A stretch of DNA of 64,000 nt from Ostrinia nubilalis (GCF_963855985.1 NC_087104.1:4650001-4714000); one strand, 5' to 3'; counted from the first letter of the stretch, positions 1-11,416 are shown. Notes: generated from the sequence alone by a model not told the origin. Numbers and translations are program-made.

Positions 1-232
1 TTGGACAAGCATTGTATACTCTGACTTTTTTCTGGTGCTGATTCGCGCTGTACACCTCCCTGATCAGCCATAGACTGATGATGGTCAGTATGCAGCATGG
101 CAGCAGTTTGATTAGTACTGCGTGCACCCAGAAGTTGATCTGGTACAGCTGGCCTTCCTGGTCAGCGTCCACGTGGTACAGGATCATAGGTCCACTTGGC
201 TCCAGGATCACTGTGGTGTGGATGTCGAATAC
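1..232 (-). CDS. GPCR exon: second outer loop, TM5 and start of third inner loop (cut by window edge)
   Basis: The acceptor TTTTCTACAG ends at 233 and the exon stays open to base 1 (77 codons plus one base). The peptide starts VFDIHTTVILEPSGPMILYH, continues through YQINFWVHAVLIKLLPCC (TM5 with its Pro) and ends in the basic inner-loop stretch QHQKKVRVYNACP. The outer loop before TM5 has no Cys. The exon end lies outside the window. A weak internal donor-like GTATAC in the last 20 bases cannot be excluded. TM6 and TM7 must be farther left. Confidence 0.88.
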
Positions 233-758
233 CTGTAGAAAAGAGATTATGTTAGGAATTGCAAACCTCTTGTATTCACTAATGATCATGGGTGTATTCC
301 AAAATTCGCTTCCACCTTAAGCCTGATCATTTATTTACCAGAAAAAATGAAATAAATATTCCAAATTGAATCTTATTTAAGGTATATTTTGACTACGTTA
401 GTATGGAAGATATTTTTTTATATAATTACTAACTAAAACGAACCCTTTCGAGTATTTATTTATTTATTTATTTGGAAACTCTCGGAGTATTCTCACAAAA
501 ACAAACAAACATTCAGCAAAAACAAAGGGCTCTCGCAAAAAAACTACTTAGTAATAGAGTCGTGACTATCGAAGATAAAAACCATAAATAAAAAACAGAT
601 CTCCCAAATTTCAGCAAATATTATTTTGATTCCATATAAAATAAGACATGTGTGTGTAGGCATGTGTAGCAATCATCCGTAACAATGAAATGGTAAACGA
701 ACTGAAAAAAAATTCTACCCTCGCCCATAAGGCAAAGTTATTCGATATAATTTATGTA
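233..758. other. Intron left part: SINE scrap and ATTT-repeat LINE tail
   Basis: Intronic AT-rich sequence. Bases 304-342 match the 3' part of the tRNA-derived SINE that is complete at 27.4 kb (CGCTTCCACCTT...GCCTGATCA). Bases 454-472 are an (ATTT)n stretch of the kind that ends LINE copies on the minus strand. Nothing else recognised. Confidence 0.45.
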
Positions 759-1231
759 CAGTCACGGAATGAAAAGGTTCGTCAGTTTTCAAATTGATTC
801 CTTCAACGAATCGCGAGCACATATTACTTTTTGAAACTATGTTACAGAATAATCTCGAGTTAGAGAAAATAATCTTTAACTGTTCGTCAGTAAAGTTCAA
901 AATTATTCAGATCAAAGTTGTTTGACGATTTATCTTGTCAAGAAGATTATTATGATTGATAAACTAAAACCTTCTTGTTGGTTCAACCAGCCATTATTAT
1001 TTCTTATAAAATAAAAAAAACTATTGTCAATTGGTCAATGTCATCATTGCATTGCACTGATGGGATAGAAAAATAAACAAGCAAAACCTTATTTGGTTAG
1101 CAAACGTCATATTTATTTAAATGTTAGCAGCACTGTTTCTTGCACTGTTATGTTGGCAGGTTTGACTCTTACAGTACCTAGTGCAAGCGAAAACCGACAC
1201 TAAGGTGACGAACCTTTTCATTCCGCGACTG
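759..1231. mobile_element. TA-flanked MITE with inverted ends
   Basis: The left end CAGTCACGGAATGAAAAGG and the right end CCTTTTCATTCCGCGACTG are inverted copies, each flanked by TA, as for Tc1/mariner-type nonautonomous elements. 473 bp; no transposase is visible. Confidence 0.7.
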
Positions 1232-1283
1232 TACATATAAAGATCCATAAAAAGGAGTGAACATATTTTGTACAACTTCTGCT

Positions 1284-1326
1284 CGTGGTTTTCACAACAG
1301 TCTATATGATTGTTGTGAAAACCACG
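1284..1326. repeat. Perfect 15-bp hairpin
   Basis: The arms CGTGGTTTTCACAAC (1284-1298) and its exact complement (1312-1326) are separated by 13 bases. Just outside the MITE; function unknown. Confidence 0.85.
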
Positions 1327-2180
1327 ATTAACCACCATTGACATTTCGTTTACAAAATGGATAAAAGGTATGTAGATCATTGAAGTAATATTACTACGTA
1401 TAGAACAGACATCGCGAACAAAATATGTACAGTGCGGGGTGCGGGGCGGGAATTTGACGGACAGCTGTCAGTCAAATCCATGACTATCAAGTTTCATAAT
1501 TTATGGCGATAAAATCTGCACCAGAAAATGTCGTACTTCATTGATAGGATTGCACGAATAGTGACGTTCCTGCGGTCGCCTCATCATAGACATTGTGAAT
1601 CGATTGTGAAAATAAACAAATCGGCTAAATTGTGTCAAATTTTCATTGTGCTCAATAGCAAAAAGGTTCAGCTACTTACATTATTTTCTTTTATTATATT
1701 GTGCGTTTCCTGTAATGTAATCTAAGCTCCCCTCCCTTAGACTAAAATTAGCCCTCCTAGACAAGTGACAAAACGAAGCAGTTGAAACATTCGTAATCAC
1801 TTCGCTCTGCCGTTTTTTGGTGTTAGTTACTTCACTCTGTGATGCGATTTTAAAATTACAACTGGCGATTCCGAATTCACAACTGAGGGGACTGAGGCTA
1901 ATCGTGTTACTTGTGCTACAAGTGCGTATGGGCTTCATACTGATGCTTAAGCCATTAATTATTTTTCTTCCCGATTAAAATCTAATGTAATCGATAATCG
2001 CCTTGAGAATCGTTAACTGGTATTTTCTAATTCGATAAAAAAATTACTCATCTCTAGTTTAAAACTGTCATCCAACAGCGCACGAAATATTATGAGTAAT
2101 AGATAATGATACCATTACAGAGGCGACACTTCGTTTACGTTTAGTTTCTGCCTATTGAATTGGATACTGTAAGGAAACAT
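1327..2180. other. Intron, no gene recognised
   Basis: A short GC-rich patch lies at 1434-1475 (GCGGGGTGCGGGGCGGG). Several ATCGATA/GATAATCG-like words occur around 1985-2035. Short ORFs here show no family resemblance. Confidence 0.4.
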
Positions 2181-2310
2181 CGTCATCATCATTTTAGCTA
2201 CTGGACGTCCACTGCTGAACAAAGGCCTCCTCTAATGATTTCCACATCGCCCAGTTGATAGTGGCCTGCACCCAGCGTCTTCCTGCTATCTTCAGTCAGT
2301 CCATCTTGAG
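2181..2310 (-). mobile_element. RTE LINE 3' end fragment
   Basis: (ATC)n followed by the GGACGTCCACTGCTGAAC motif and GGCCTCCTCTAATGATTTCC. In RTE elements the 3' end carries short ATG-type tandem repeats, so this copy is inserted on the minus strand. Heavily 5'-truncated. Confidence 0.75.
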
Positions 2311-2380
2311 ATTTTAGAAAAATTCCCACTCGTCACGGTAGGAACAAAGCTAGGGATGACCCACGCCTTCATTCCAGAAC

Positions 2381-2550
2381 CAATAAAATAACTGAAAGTC
2401 AGAAACTTTCAGTTATTTTATTGTCTCTATTGTTAACTATCTCAGTGGTTGAGTACACGTATAATAGCTGTGAGGTAGAAGTTACGGGAATAGTCCCGTA
2501 ACTTCTACCTCAGGAGAAAGGAGAGGTGGGAATAGTTCCACCTCTCCTTT
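2381..2550. repeat. Cluster of three consecutive hairpins
   Basis: Hairpin 1 has 19-bp perfect arms at 2381-2399 and 2405-2423. Hairpin 2 has 18-bp perfect arms at 2472-2489 and 2494-2511 around ATAG. Hairpin 3 has 13-bp arms at 2517-2529 and 2538-2550. Loops of hairpins 2 and 3 share AATAGT. The right side resembles the repeat start at 3.72 kb. Confidence 0.85.
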
Positions 2551-3097
2551 TCACCGCTGCATCTCCTGTGTAGCTAGCACCTAGACTAGTTGATTTAAAG
2601 CCAAGGTATATCAGTTTTAGGTAATGACTTAGTGCATCTAAAAATGTAAAACTTTCTAGTTTTTTGTAACATTGAAAAATCTAAAAAGAAGCATCATTTT
2701 TTTACGTTCAAGTGTTTCTAAGAAATTTAAATGGAAGCTTTTGATGACAACGTATTGCTTACTTTTTCAGCTGTCGAACGAGTCACTTTTATACTCATAG
2801 GTCCTGTACATCGGTATATTTGGTAAATAAATGAATCCATCCGGACTCAGAAACTAAAAAAAATAAAATAGCTGTATTTTTTTAATACTGGATTTGTCGT
2901 CGATTAAATTGATCATATTATTGCGCCCTAACGGGTCGGACACTGGTGACCAGACACACTGTACAATTATTATAATTTTAGCCTATCTCTTGAGCTAAGT
3001 GTCAATAATTAGGGTGATTTACTAACTAACCAGTCGCATACGAACAACAGCAGTGAGATTCAAACAAGTTTGATCCATGATGCCGCACGACTATTGT
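2551..3097. other. Intron, no gene recognised
   Basis: AT-rich. Around 2925-3090 there may be the decayed head of the SINE whose tail follows, but no clear A and B boxes can be aligned. Confidence 0.35.
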
Positions 3098-3192
3098 GTG
3101 AGCCCACCCGTAACCCAAGCTTATTTAGCTTAACACAAGGGGCTGGACGGGACTATTAGTAATTTGTGCAATACAAAGTGCTTATAATCTTT
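3098..3192 (+). mobile_element. SINE tail, same family as 56499-56684
   Basis: Shares GGGACTATTAGTAATTTGTG, TTTAGCTTAACAC and GTGAGCCCAC in the same order with the SINE at 56.5 kb, whose tRNA head is preserved. Confidence 0.75.
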
Positions 3193-3734
3193 AAAAAAAT
3201 ATTTTTATAACCTTCCTTTCGTATACTAATTTATGCGTCAGTGTCAAGTCTGCGATTTTTATTCTTTGAAATTTTCGTAAAATGGCTGCCGCCGCGTTGA
3301 CGCCTTGTAATTAACAAATTAAAATTAAATTAGTGTTTTAAAGTGCATAAATGTACAACTTAATGGTAAAAAGGCATTCCTTGATTTTTACTTAATATGT
3401 ATCTGGAGTTATTTGAACAGTATTTTCGTCTATAGGATGGCATATTTCAAAAAACAAAACTGCACTCAAGCGTGTTGTCACAGCAACCGCTGAGCACATA
3501 CTAATTGAATTTCGGTCCATGGACCTGTTTGCGTGCCAGAAACAGTCTAGTTGACATGTCTTCTCTAGTACGTAGTACATTATAACTCAATGATGTAGAT
3601 CAGTAAAATAGATAACCTTGACGGATAGTATTCAATAGCTAGCAGTTGAACTTTCAAGTCCACGTGTCTATGTTATTTTTGTTTGTTATTATCTATTAAG
3701 ATATGGGACAATTCCCACCTCTCGTTCCCACCGC

Positions 3735-3895
3735 TGCAACTCCTGTGTAGCCAATGAAGGTCAAGTTTGTCCCCGGAGAAGGTTAAACTGTCATTGGACC
3801 CGCAACGAAATTAATCAGAAGAACATAGGAGGAGTTCGAAGTTAAGGTTCGACTTCCCACCATTGCAAAGTGGATATCAGGTGACAAACAAAGGT
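3735..3895 (+). repeat. Unnamed interspersed repeat, copy 1
   Basis: Contains GTTAAACTGTCATTGGACCC, then GCAACGAAATTAATCAGAAG and AGGAGTTCGAAGTTAAGGTT. Related copies are at 28781 (partial), 55985 (inverted) and 56765. No coding or tRNA signal seen. Confidence 0.7.
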
Positions 3896-4252
3896 TTAAA
3901 TATCTATTAAGATAATATTTTTTTTTAATGAAATTTTTTTTACCCGTATCCCGTATTCTTTACAGTCCAGAACACTATGTGTTTTTGACTAATCTTACAA
4001 TTTTGCTTATTCAAAACTGCAATAACAAAAAATTATAAATCTTATTTTAGTGAAATCTATAAGCTAGAAAGGCGAAAAAGAATAGGTATTAAGAATATTA
4101 AATAAATGGCTTTCAACTACTTGCTAGGTAAATACATAAGGGTTATACAGAGTTAATAGATTCAGGGTTCGTAGGTACATCATTTTTTGCTGTTATTACC
4201 CCAGAGGTTTAGTCCTAACGTGCCCACAGAAAATCAAAGTCATGCTCTATAG
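3896..4252. other. Intron, no gene recognised
   Basis: AT-rich intron with poly-T runs; nothing supported. Confidence 0.35.
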
Positions 4253-4538
4253 CAGGATTTTACAAAGTGGGGTACGCATACCCCTATGGGTTCGCCATTC
4301 GACATTAGGGGGTTCGCGACGAGATTTACGTAATGGTGGTAGCTTGGAATTATGGTTAAAATTGTCCAAAATTGACTCCATTTGCGACAAAAAACACCCA
4401 TCACATTAATTTATAAAGACATTCATTTGGTACCTTTCATTTTCTTTATAGAGAGGGTTTTGATTAGCTAATTAGGGGGTTTGCTGTCGCCTGGAAACTT
4501 TTACCGGGGTCGTGGAGCGGAAAGTTTGGGAAACCCTG
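4253..4538. mobile_element. hAT-type MITE
   Basis: Starts CAGGATTTTACAAAGTGGGG and ends GTTTGGGAAACCCTG, the CAGGG...TTTCCCAAA type of imperfect hAT terminus. Imperfect 8-bp flank copies CTCTATAG/CTCTATTC. No ORF. Confidence 0.65.
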
Positions 4539-4551
4539 CTCTATTCTATAG

Positions 4552-4763
4552 TCTGGTCTGCGAGCACGTAGAATTTTGACCAATGACCCCAAGCTACCCA
4601 TCCTTATCGCTCGCGCGTAATTATGTTGCTGTCGCGCTCGCACACTCACTGCGGGCGCCCGTCGCACAGTCGCGACAGCAATATAATTACGCGCGAGGGA
4701 TGAGGATGGGTAGCTTGGGGTCATTGAACAAAATTCTACGTGCTCAGTCTCACAGACCGGGCT
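4552..4763. mobile_element. Foldback MITE with ~80-bp arms
   Basis: GAGCACGTAGAATTTTG at 4562 is matched inverted at 4745. Both arms contain AATGACCCCAAGCTACCCAT and the CGCGCGTAATTAT block. The weaker GGTCTG / CAGACC flanks extend the pairing. The two overlapping ORFs across it are palindrome artefacts. Confidence 0.8.
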
Positions 4764-5137
4764 TTAGCTATAAGCATTAAGCTGAGCGGGAGACCTTTTT
4801 TTTGCACATAATCTTTATGTGATGCTAGGACCCTCCCGCGGATTTACAAAATCTTTTAATGCCCTTTTCTTTACGCAGCTTCAGCATGTAATTTCAGGCT
4901 ATTACGGTACAAAAAACACAATCGTAAAATCTGAAACATCTTTCTTAATAAAATCTAAATATGTAAGATACATTTTCATATCCCATAACTGGAGGTATAG
5001 GTTTCATTTTGTTTTCTGTATGTATAGAGATATACATCTGTACCGAAATTAATCGTAATGGAGGTTTTTGCTTAAGTACTTAATACGTAAAAACACACAC
5101 TATGGCTTTTTGAAATCATGATATTAACTAATAGGTA

Positions 5138-5264
5138 CAGTTAGCGTCAAATAGTTCGACAACAAAAATTGACAACACAATTCACCTTAATCCAATGTAA
5201 TAAAATAGACGTGTTGTGAACTTTTTGACGACTTTGGGTGTCACGAACTATATGACGCTGACTG
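5138..5264. mobile_element. Short TA-flanked MITE
   Basis: CAGTTAGCGTCAAATAGTTCG at the left mirrors CGAACTATATGACGCTGACTG at the right, flanked by TA. Same termini as the element at 29017. Confidence 0.75.
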
Positions 5265-5587
5265 TACTACTTTCAGTTTCATTCTGTTTACTTTTCTTTC
5301 ACCGTACTGGCAAATTACATGTCGGTTTATTATTCAAATCACAGTTCACCTTTTTGATAACTCTTCTCAGGTAGAGTTTTGTAGGGAATCCTTTAGGATT
5401 GTACATAAATACTTCCATTAACTCCTATCCTTCATTGTTGTGAATATTAAAAGGAAGCCTTAGTTTGTTTCAAAGCAAAAACTCGAAATTGTAATTACAA
5501 CGTCAAAAATCCTACCGCGAAATTTTCTTTAACCAGTTCTGGTTAGTTACTTCAGGGACAAATAAAATGATATGATACTTATACTTA

Positions 5588-5733
5588 CGCCCGTATTCAC
5601 AAAAGATGCTTGATTAAGTGAAGCAGTAAATCGAACGCACAGCGCTGAACAGAGCTCTGTGATTGGTTCGTATGTCATCCTGTGCATTCACGCGCACTGT
5701 AAGACCCCTTATTAATGTTTGTGAATACGGGCG
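5588..5733. mobile_element. MITE with CGCCCGTATTCACAAA ends
   Basis: CGCCCGTATTCACAAA and TTTGTGAATACGGGCG are exact inverted ends flanked by TA. A second copy lies at 20420-20590. Confidence 0.82.
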
Positions 5734-7517
5734 TATTTTGGTCTGTGAAAGTCATAAAAAAATGTGTCAAGAATTTCTAGAGCTTAACTTTTCCCTTTTC
5801 CAAACAATTTTTAAAAAATTTACTACGCTTTATATAGAGGATGCACGCTACTTCGTTAGCCTGTGACATTTTGTTGTACAATGTAAATGCAATTTCACTG
5901 GAAAGCTTTTCTGACTTCGTTAAGTGCAGTTAAAAGATTTAAAAACATCCATTTCTCCTCACAAAGTTTTTATTTTACGTTCTTTGAAATAAAGAGATTT
6001 CTCTAACGCAAATGAAGCCTCAATTTGTAAAATTATTGTTTTCTTTCCTGTTTTTCTGCTCTGATTTGAAACATGATCTAGCTTAATTTTGACCCTATCA
6101 CTTTAATGGAATATAAGAACAATTTACGTAATGCTCGGAAAATTCGGGACCACTTTGAGTGGAATAATCGTAAATAAATAATAATACAGATGTAAGGAGA
6201 GGTCAGCAAATAACCTTATGACTCCAAAAATATCAATCATGGTATACATTTGGTGTACATTTTCTACTTTTTAGTGCAGGTTTTTTGGAGTCGGTTTTAA
6301 TTTTTTTGTTAAAATTAATTTATTTCATGCTTTTTAGTTTATTACTCCTTGTTATTCTCACTGAAGATGGACAGTACCTATGTTTAATGAGATTGATACT
6401 ATAGTTTTCCATTTTAAGTGTAAATAAAATACAGGCTACCTACTTTAAATATGGGCAACTAAAAAGTATAATCTAACTTACGAAGTTTGACCTTTCATCA
6501 TCAGCTCACCTAAAAACCTGAAGTAATACAAGTGTATGTACATACGTACCTAAAATATTTAAAGAATTATTCTCCAACTCCTAAGCGTTAAGGAGTTACT
6601 TCGTTACCTTCCATCATCTCCTCATCAACATTAGATGATTACTACTAGATGCATATACTTGAATATCTTTAGAACAAATATGAGGGCTATAAAATTTGAG
6701 GGTTGCCCTCGATTTCCCTAGGATCCCATTATCAGATCCTGACATGGTGACAATGGGACCACCTCAGAAGTGTACCCTATCGAACAGAAAAAGAATTTTG
6801 AAAGTCGGTCCACATTGACGGAGTAATCGGTCCTCCTTTTTTGAAGTCGGTTAGTCTCACCTTGGACCTTGCGAACGAATAGTTTACCCTGTATTTATAA
6901 TAATATTTATATATTATGTACCTACTTTGTTTGTCTCTAACGGAATACGTTTCATTCTACCGTTCATTTTAAAGCTCGACGGGGAAACCCCGCTCGAACA
7001 CGTGTTGAAGAGGAGAAAACATAATAACATTTAATTCCATCTGACGTTACCCGAATTAATTAAATGAAATTTATTTTCAAGTAAACAACTTAAAGAGTTT
7101 AAGTATTTGCCTATTTATTATCTCAAATAATAATATTCATATTAATATTGATAGTAGGTACTTAAATAGTATTTAACTATGTAAGCTAATAAGTTGTTTC
7201 TATTTTGATTTGAGGAAATAACGTCTTAAACCTTAAAATCAAAGGGTGATGCTGTCTATGTAAAATCCTACATAATATGTATTAATAAGTACTAGTATTA
7301 AGTACTATTTTATTCTACTATACATATCAAGTAGGTATTATTATTTATTATATGATGCCTATTACTTAATAATTTACCTCCCTAATAACGCGGGTGGTAA
7401 CAAGTAGTAGGGCTTGCCAACATTTAGAGATAAGGCTTTTACTTGGATTAATATTGTAGTTTTATTGCAAAAGAATGCTTATAAGGTAGGTATTAAATGT
7501 TCTATACCTACTAAAAA
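5734..7517. other. Intron with decayed repeats
   Basis: Bases 6655-6862 (GATCCCATTATCAGATCCTG ... TTTTTGAAGTCGGTT) and 6262-6300 (TTTTTTGGAGTCGGTT) look like pieces of one interspersed repeat ending GAAGTCGGTT. The rest is AT-rich with no supported gene. Confidence 0.45.
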
Positions 7518-8165
7518 CTAGCTGTGCCCGCGACTTCGTACGCGTGAAAATAGTTTGAATTATATTTCCCGTTTTTGCAACATTTTTCATTACTGCTCCG
7601 CTTCTATTGGCAGTAGAGTGATGTTATACAGGGTGGAATTTTGTAATGCCACCTGGAGGGAAAGTACTCTTAATAATGTAAATAGAAAATTTTACTCAAA
7701 GAAAACATTCCTTTATATTCGAAAATTTTTCGAAAATTCACTACCATACCATACAATTTTCAATTCAATTCAAAGATTTCATGGTTTTCCTTTCATTTGA
7801 TTTATCAAGTTTGTTAGAGAGATTTCATCCTTATACTTAACCCTAACGATCGATGTAATATAAATACAGGGTGTAATTTTTAACAGTTTTTACGTGGTTC
7901 GATTCCCGGGTGTGGCAAGCAAATTTTTGGAAATCTCTGAATGCAGTTCTATTTCTTTTCAAAAATAAACGAATGTTTTCTTTTCAAAAATTTTTCTATC
8001 TACAACATTAAGAGTTACCTACTTTCCCTCCAGGTGGCATTACAAAATTCCACCCTGTATAGCCTAAACCTTCCTCGATAATGGGCTATCCAACACAAAA
8101 TATTTTTTCAAATAGGACCAAAGTTCCTGAGATTAACACGTTCAAGCAAACAAACTCTTCAATAT
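7518..8165 (-). mobile_element. Helitron-like copy interrupted by a MITE
   Basis: On the minus strand the 3' end is the GC-rich hairpin next to CTAGT (CTAGCTGTGCCCGCGACTTC on the plus strand at 7519). The 5' part ends near 8165 with the AATATTATAATA-type start. The MITE at 7629-8057 splits it. Confidence 0.6.
7629..8057. mobile_element. TA-flanked MITE with CAGGGTGGAATTTTG ends
   Basis: More than 40 bp of inverted end sequence (CAGGGTGGAATTTTGTAATG ... TTCCACCCTG), TA duplicated. A box-B-like GGTTCGATTCCCGG at 7897 is inside, without a box A. Confidence 0.82.
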
Positions 8166-8957
8166 TATAATATAAATAATAGTATACATAGAATAACTGT
8201 ACCAAAACCAAATCATGTTTTTATTATGTAGGTAGGGAATTGTAAAGAAGTCACGTAAATTATGTTTGAGCGTACGTGGCTTGATACTCGACTTACAGTC
8301 ACAATATTACGCTCTTTTGGTCTTACATATTATGTTTATCATAACATCAAAGACCTATGTTTATAGGTATACTTATTTATTTTCTTTATTAGGAAAACAT
8401 ACTTGTAAAGGTAATAAGATAAGTAGGTACTATACGATACGATGCTGCCAGAAAAGCTGTTCATAATTAAATTGCGTGGCTCCCAGGTGTACCTTAAACA
8501 ACTTCCAAAAAACTAAACAGAAACGAACATTAATAATAAAAACATTTAAGACCATAATATTAAATGATATGAGTTCGTTGATAGATTACGGTCATTACGA
8601 GGCCACGGCACATTTAACTCTCGTTTGCTCTCAATTGACTAAATGAGCTGTGAAGAAATGACCATACTTAGTGGGCAATTTTCTTAGCTCCGCACGACCT
8701 ATCTATGTAGTTCCACGAATCTAGTACTTAAGTTACTATTAGTAGGTACTTATGTAGTATTTGTAGGTTTATCTATCTAAACCAAAAAGTAAGTGTTTGT
8801 GTTATGTATTTCGTAACAGTTTTACATTTTAATTTAAGTTATGTTGTCGTCGGAAAAGGCGGGGGTTTGTAAACTGACAGTATTTTAAGGAAGCGCTTTT
8901 CCGTAAAGTTCTTTCTCTAACTAAAAATAACAACTCTATGATTAAAAAGCATTCTCT
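8166..8957. other. Intron, no gene recognised
   Basis: AT-rich; short ORFs without any family resemblance. Confidence 0.35.
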
Positions 8958-9050
8958 ACCATTTTAGCCAAAGGACGTCCACTGCTGGATAAAGGCTTCC
9001 TCTAAGGATTGCCTCAAGGACTGGTCATCAATCCACCAAGTGTAAGCCTG
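8958..9050 (-). mobile_element. RTE LINE 3' end remnant next to the TM4 exon
   Basis: AGCCAAAGGACGTCCACTGC and AAAGGCTTCCTCTAAGGATT match the RTE tail. Ends within about 15 bp of the TM4 exon donor region. Confidence 0.6.
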
Positions 9051-9062
9051 TCATATACTCAC

Positions 9063-9165
9063 CATAAACGTTGGGATGCAGAGTATGGGCGGGAGTATGA
9101 AGCTGCTCAGTATGGCTGTGCTGCATCGCCTCTCCGTGCAAAGTATGTGGTTTCTATCCGAGTAT
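9063..9165 (-). CDS. GPCR exon: second inner loop and TM4
   Basis: 103 bp after a TTTTTTTCAG acceptor. Its first base completes the Lys codon left by the TM3 exon, giving 35 codons that end on ATG before GTGAGT. The peptide begins YSDRNHILCTERRCSTAIL and ends in SFILPPILCIPTFM, with a hydrophobic TM4 closing on the typical Pro. Phase and reading frame agree on both sides, which is the main support for an exon this short. A degraded RTE LINE 3' end sits immediately left of it at about 8958-9050. Confidence 0.87.
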
Positions 9166-9344
9166 CTGAAAAAAATTGCACTGATGTACCAAAAATTCAT
9201 TACGAGAGCTACTTTACGCAAGTTGAGTGGTTTCAATACGAATACATAAACAGTTTAATAACTTTATATATGGGACAAATAAACCCTTCCATTTGGCCTC
9301 CATAGCAACCGAGTACCTATACTAGAAATAACTAAAAAAAATAT

Positions 9345-9405
9345 CGAATTGCCTAAGCTGGGAATCGAAACCACGACTCTTCGCTTGCCCGGTGGTAAGA
9401 GCATG
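9345..9405 (-). mobile_element. SINE fragment with B box
   Basis: Minus strand reads GCAAGCGAAGAGTCGTGG, then GGTTTCGATTCC. It is collinear with the better preserved SINE at 46233-46343. The A-box half is lost. Confidence 0.65.
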
Positions 9406-9430
9406 TTTTTTTCAATAAATACAACATATT

Positions 9431-9536
9431 TAACTAAGGCTGGGTTTTACTTTAACCATAACAAACGTCAAATGCCATACAAAAGACACCGGTTACTTAT
9501 CGAAAATAGTTACGGTTAAAGTTAGGTGGTGCCTTT
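9431..9536 (+). repeat. Short interspersed repeat, copy 1
   Basis: CTAAGGCTGG...ACTTTAAC...AACAAACGTCAAA...CACCGGTTA...TAAAGTTAG-TGGTGC is shared in order with 42352-42475. Inverted ACTTTAAC/GTTAAAGT ends suggest a MITE. Confidence 0.65.
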
Positions 9537-9906
9537 AAAGATTTTATAAAATCTTCCGTTTCATGTCTTCTGATGTCTTTTATTACACCAAAGAGCACTT
9601 GGGAGTTGTCGCAAAATATTAAAGCATCTCAAAGTATTTATAGGACCGATTCTCAAATGATTTTAGCCTCTGGGGAAATTACAAATCAAAGAACGATATC
9701 TAAAACGCGTAAAGGACCTTTTAGAAGCAATGTTTTTCTTTTTATACTTGCTTAATTGCGAATTTGTTTATTTAAGTATTTCAAAATAACTTCAAATGTT
9801 CAAAATTAATAATTCATCAATAAATATATCATGTAGGTAACGAGTGGAGAGGTACTCGTTACCTACTAATAGGTCCTTTCTTAGAACACTTGAACATGCG
9901 GTAAAC

Positions 9907-10155
9907 AGCCATTGTTTATTATGAAGTATGTCATGGCCTACATAATTAAGGCTAAAACCCAGGCCTAGTTCTAAAAATAGTTAAATACGATTTGGTAACT
10001 TTTCTATCGGAAAATCGATTAGCAGAATATAACAATAGGTATGGAACAAATAAATTATAAAGAACTTTTAATAATGTTTCTTCGTGACAGAATTCCTTTG
10101 AAGATCTAATTTAAGTAGGAAATGTCCAATTAATTGAATTTCTTCAGAGTAGATT
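9907..10155. repeat. Direct duplication, copy 1
   Basis: About 249 bp beginning AGCCATTGTTTATTATGAAG and ending CTTCAGAGTAGATT, repeated almost identically at 10734-10985. Confidence 0.9.
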
Positions 10156-10733
10156 AAGGGTAGTTCTACTCACGGTGGAATTATTTAGGACCATAAAATG
10201 AATCTCCAGTTTTTGTTAGTAATCAGTATAAACAGTGACTAAAGACCGAGAATATACTACAATATATCCAATTTTTAACGGGCCAGACAAAATTATGATA
10301 AATGTTGATTTTATAGCGGTTTTTCTATTTTCGATGGACAGGGAAGTGAGAACATATCGACGGTCCCTACGTATAATTCAGTATCTACCAGTTCCGTGAT
10401 TTGCCGTTTTTGTTTGCAAAACCTTCAGAGCACCCAATAGTTTCGGCTCAGTTAAAAAAACATACAGTTTTTATTCAAATTGAACCTTAAAACGTCAAAA
10501 AACAAATCCCGCAACTACAAAATTAGAACGATTTCCGCAGTAAAATTGCATTAGTGGGAGTTAAGAAATTTTACGTTGGACCGCACGCCTTACTCCGCGC
10601 GCCCAGCCCCGCAACTGCCACTGTCATTCGCGCAGATCGAGTAAATTGATACGTAATTTATGAAGGACAAAGGTATTATTATGGTTTCTGACTTAATTTA
10701 TTTCAGTACTTCATAATAAACAATGGCTGTTTA
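10156..10733. other. Spacer between the duplicated segments
   Basis: 578 bp of AT-rich intron with a GC-rich patch at 10583-10645 (CCGCGCGCCCAGCCCC). No gene. Confidence 0.4.
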
Positions 10734-10985
10734 AGCCATTGTTTATTATGAAGTATGTCATGGCCTACATAATTAAGGCTAAAAAAACCCAGGCCTAGTT
10801 CTAAAAATAGTTAAATACGATTTGGTAACTTTTCTATCGGAAAATCGATTAGCAGAATATAACAATAGGTATGGAACAAATAAATTATAAAGAACTTTTA
10901 ATAATGTTTCTTCGTGACAGAATTCCTTTGAAGATCTAATTTAAGTAGGAAATGTCCAATTAATTGAATTTCTTCAGAGTAGATT
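10734..10985. repeat. Direct duplication, copy 2, headed by a hairpin
   Basis: Second copy of the 9907 segment, differing by a short A insertion. The first bases pair with ACTTCATAATAAACAATGGC just upstream (10709 onward) to make a hairpin of about 20 bp that copy 1 lacks. Confidence 0.9.
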
Positions 10986-11372
10986 TAAATAGTGTTTCGT
11001 CACATTAAATAAGTTCAAAGGAGCGCCACGAATAAATACAATAAGTTCGTAGTTATTTTGTAATTTTGCTATTGAAGCAAAAGTTAATTTAAAGCCGGAC
11101 ATTGAATTTTGGTCGCGACAATGCGGCCTCAGTTTAATAATCAAGTTTTGTTTCAGTAAATATTAATGAAACCGAAATATTTGTCGTTATGTAAGTATGC
11201 GACACACACAATGTGTGATGAAAATTTTGAGGCGTTGTAGTACGTACAGACAGCATTATTACACATTGTATTGCAAAATAGCCTGTATCACAAAGAGATA
11301 AGACGTAACAAGCGCTGAAAAACAATATCAAGTAAGGCAAGGCAGAGAACATTAATTTATCTGTGGATCCAG

Positions 11373-11416
11373 GGTTTTTTATAACAATATTTCAGGAAAT
11401 ATTGTTATAAAAAACC
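11373..11416. repeat. Perfect 20-bp hairpin
   Basis: GGTTTTTTATAACAATATTT, then CAGG, then its exact complement. Rho-independent-type shape, but in a eukaryotic intron, so not called a terminator. Confidence 0.88.

Noticed and set aside
4464..4780. Two overlapping ORFs on opposite strands with the same peptide start
   Set aside because: Palindrome artefact of the foldback MITE.
11373..11416. Rho-independent terminator
   Set aside because: Shape fits, but this is a eukaryotic intron with no bacterial gene nearby.
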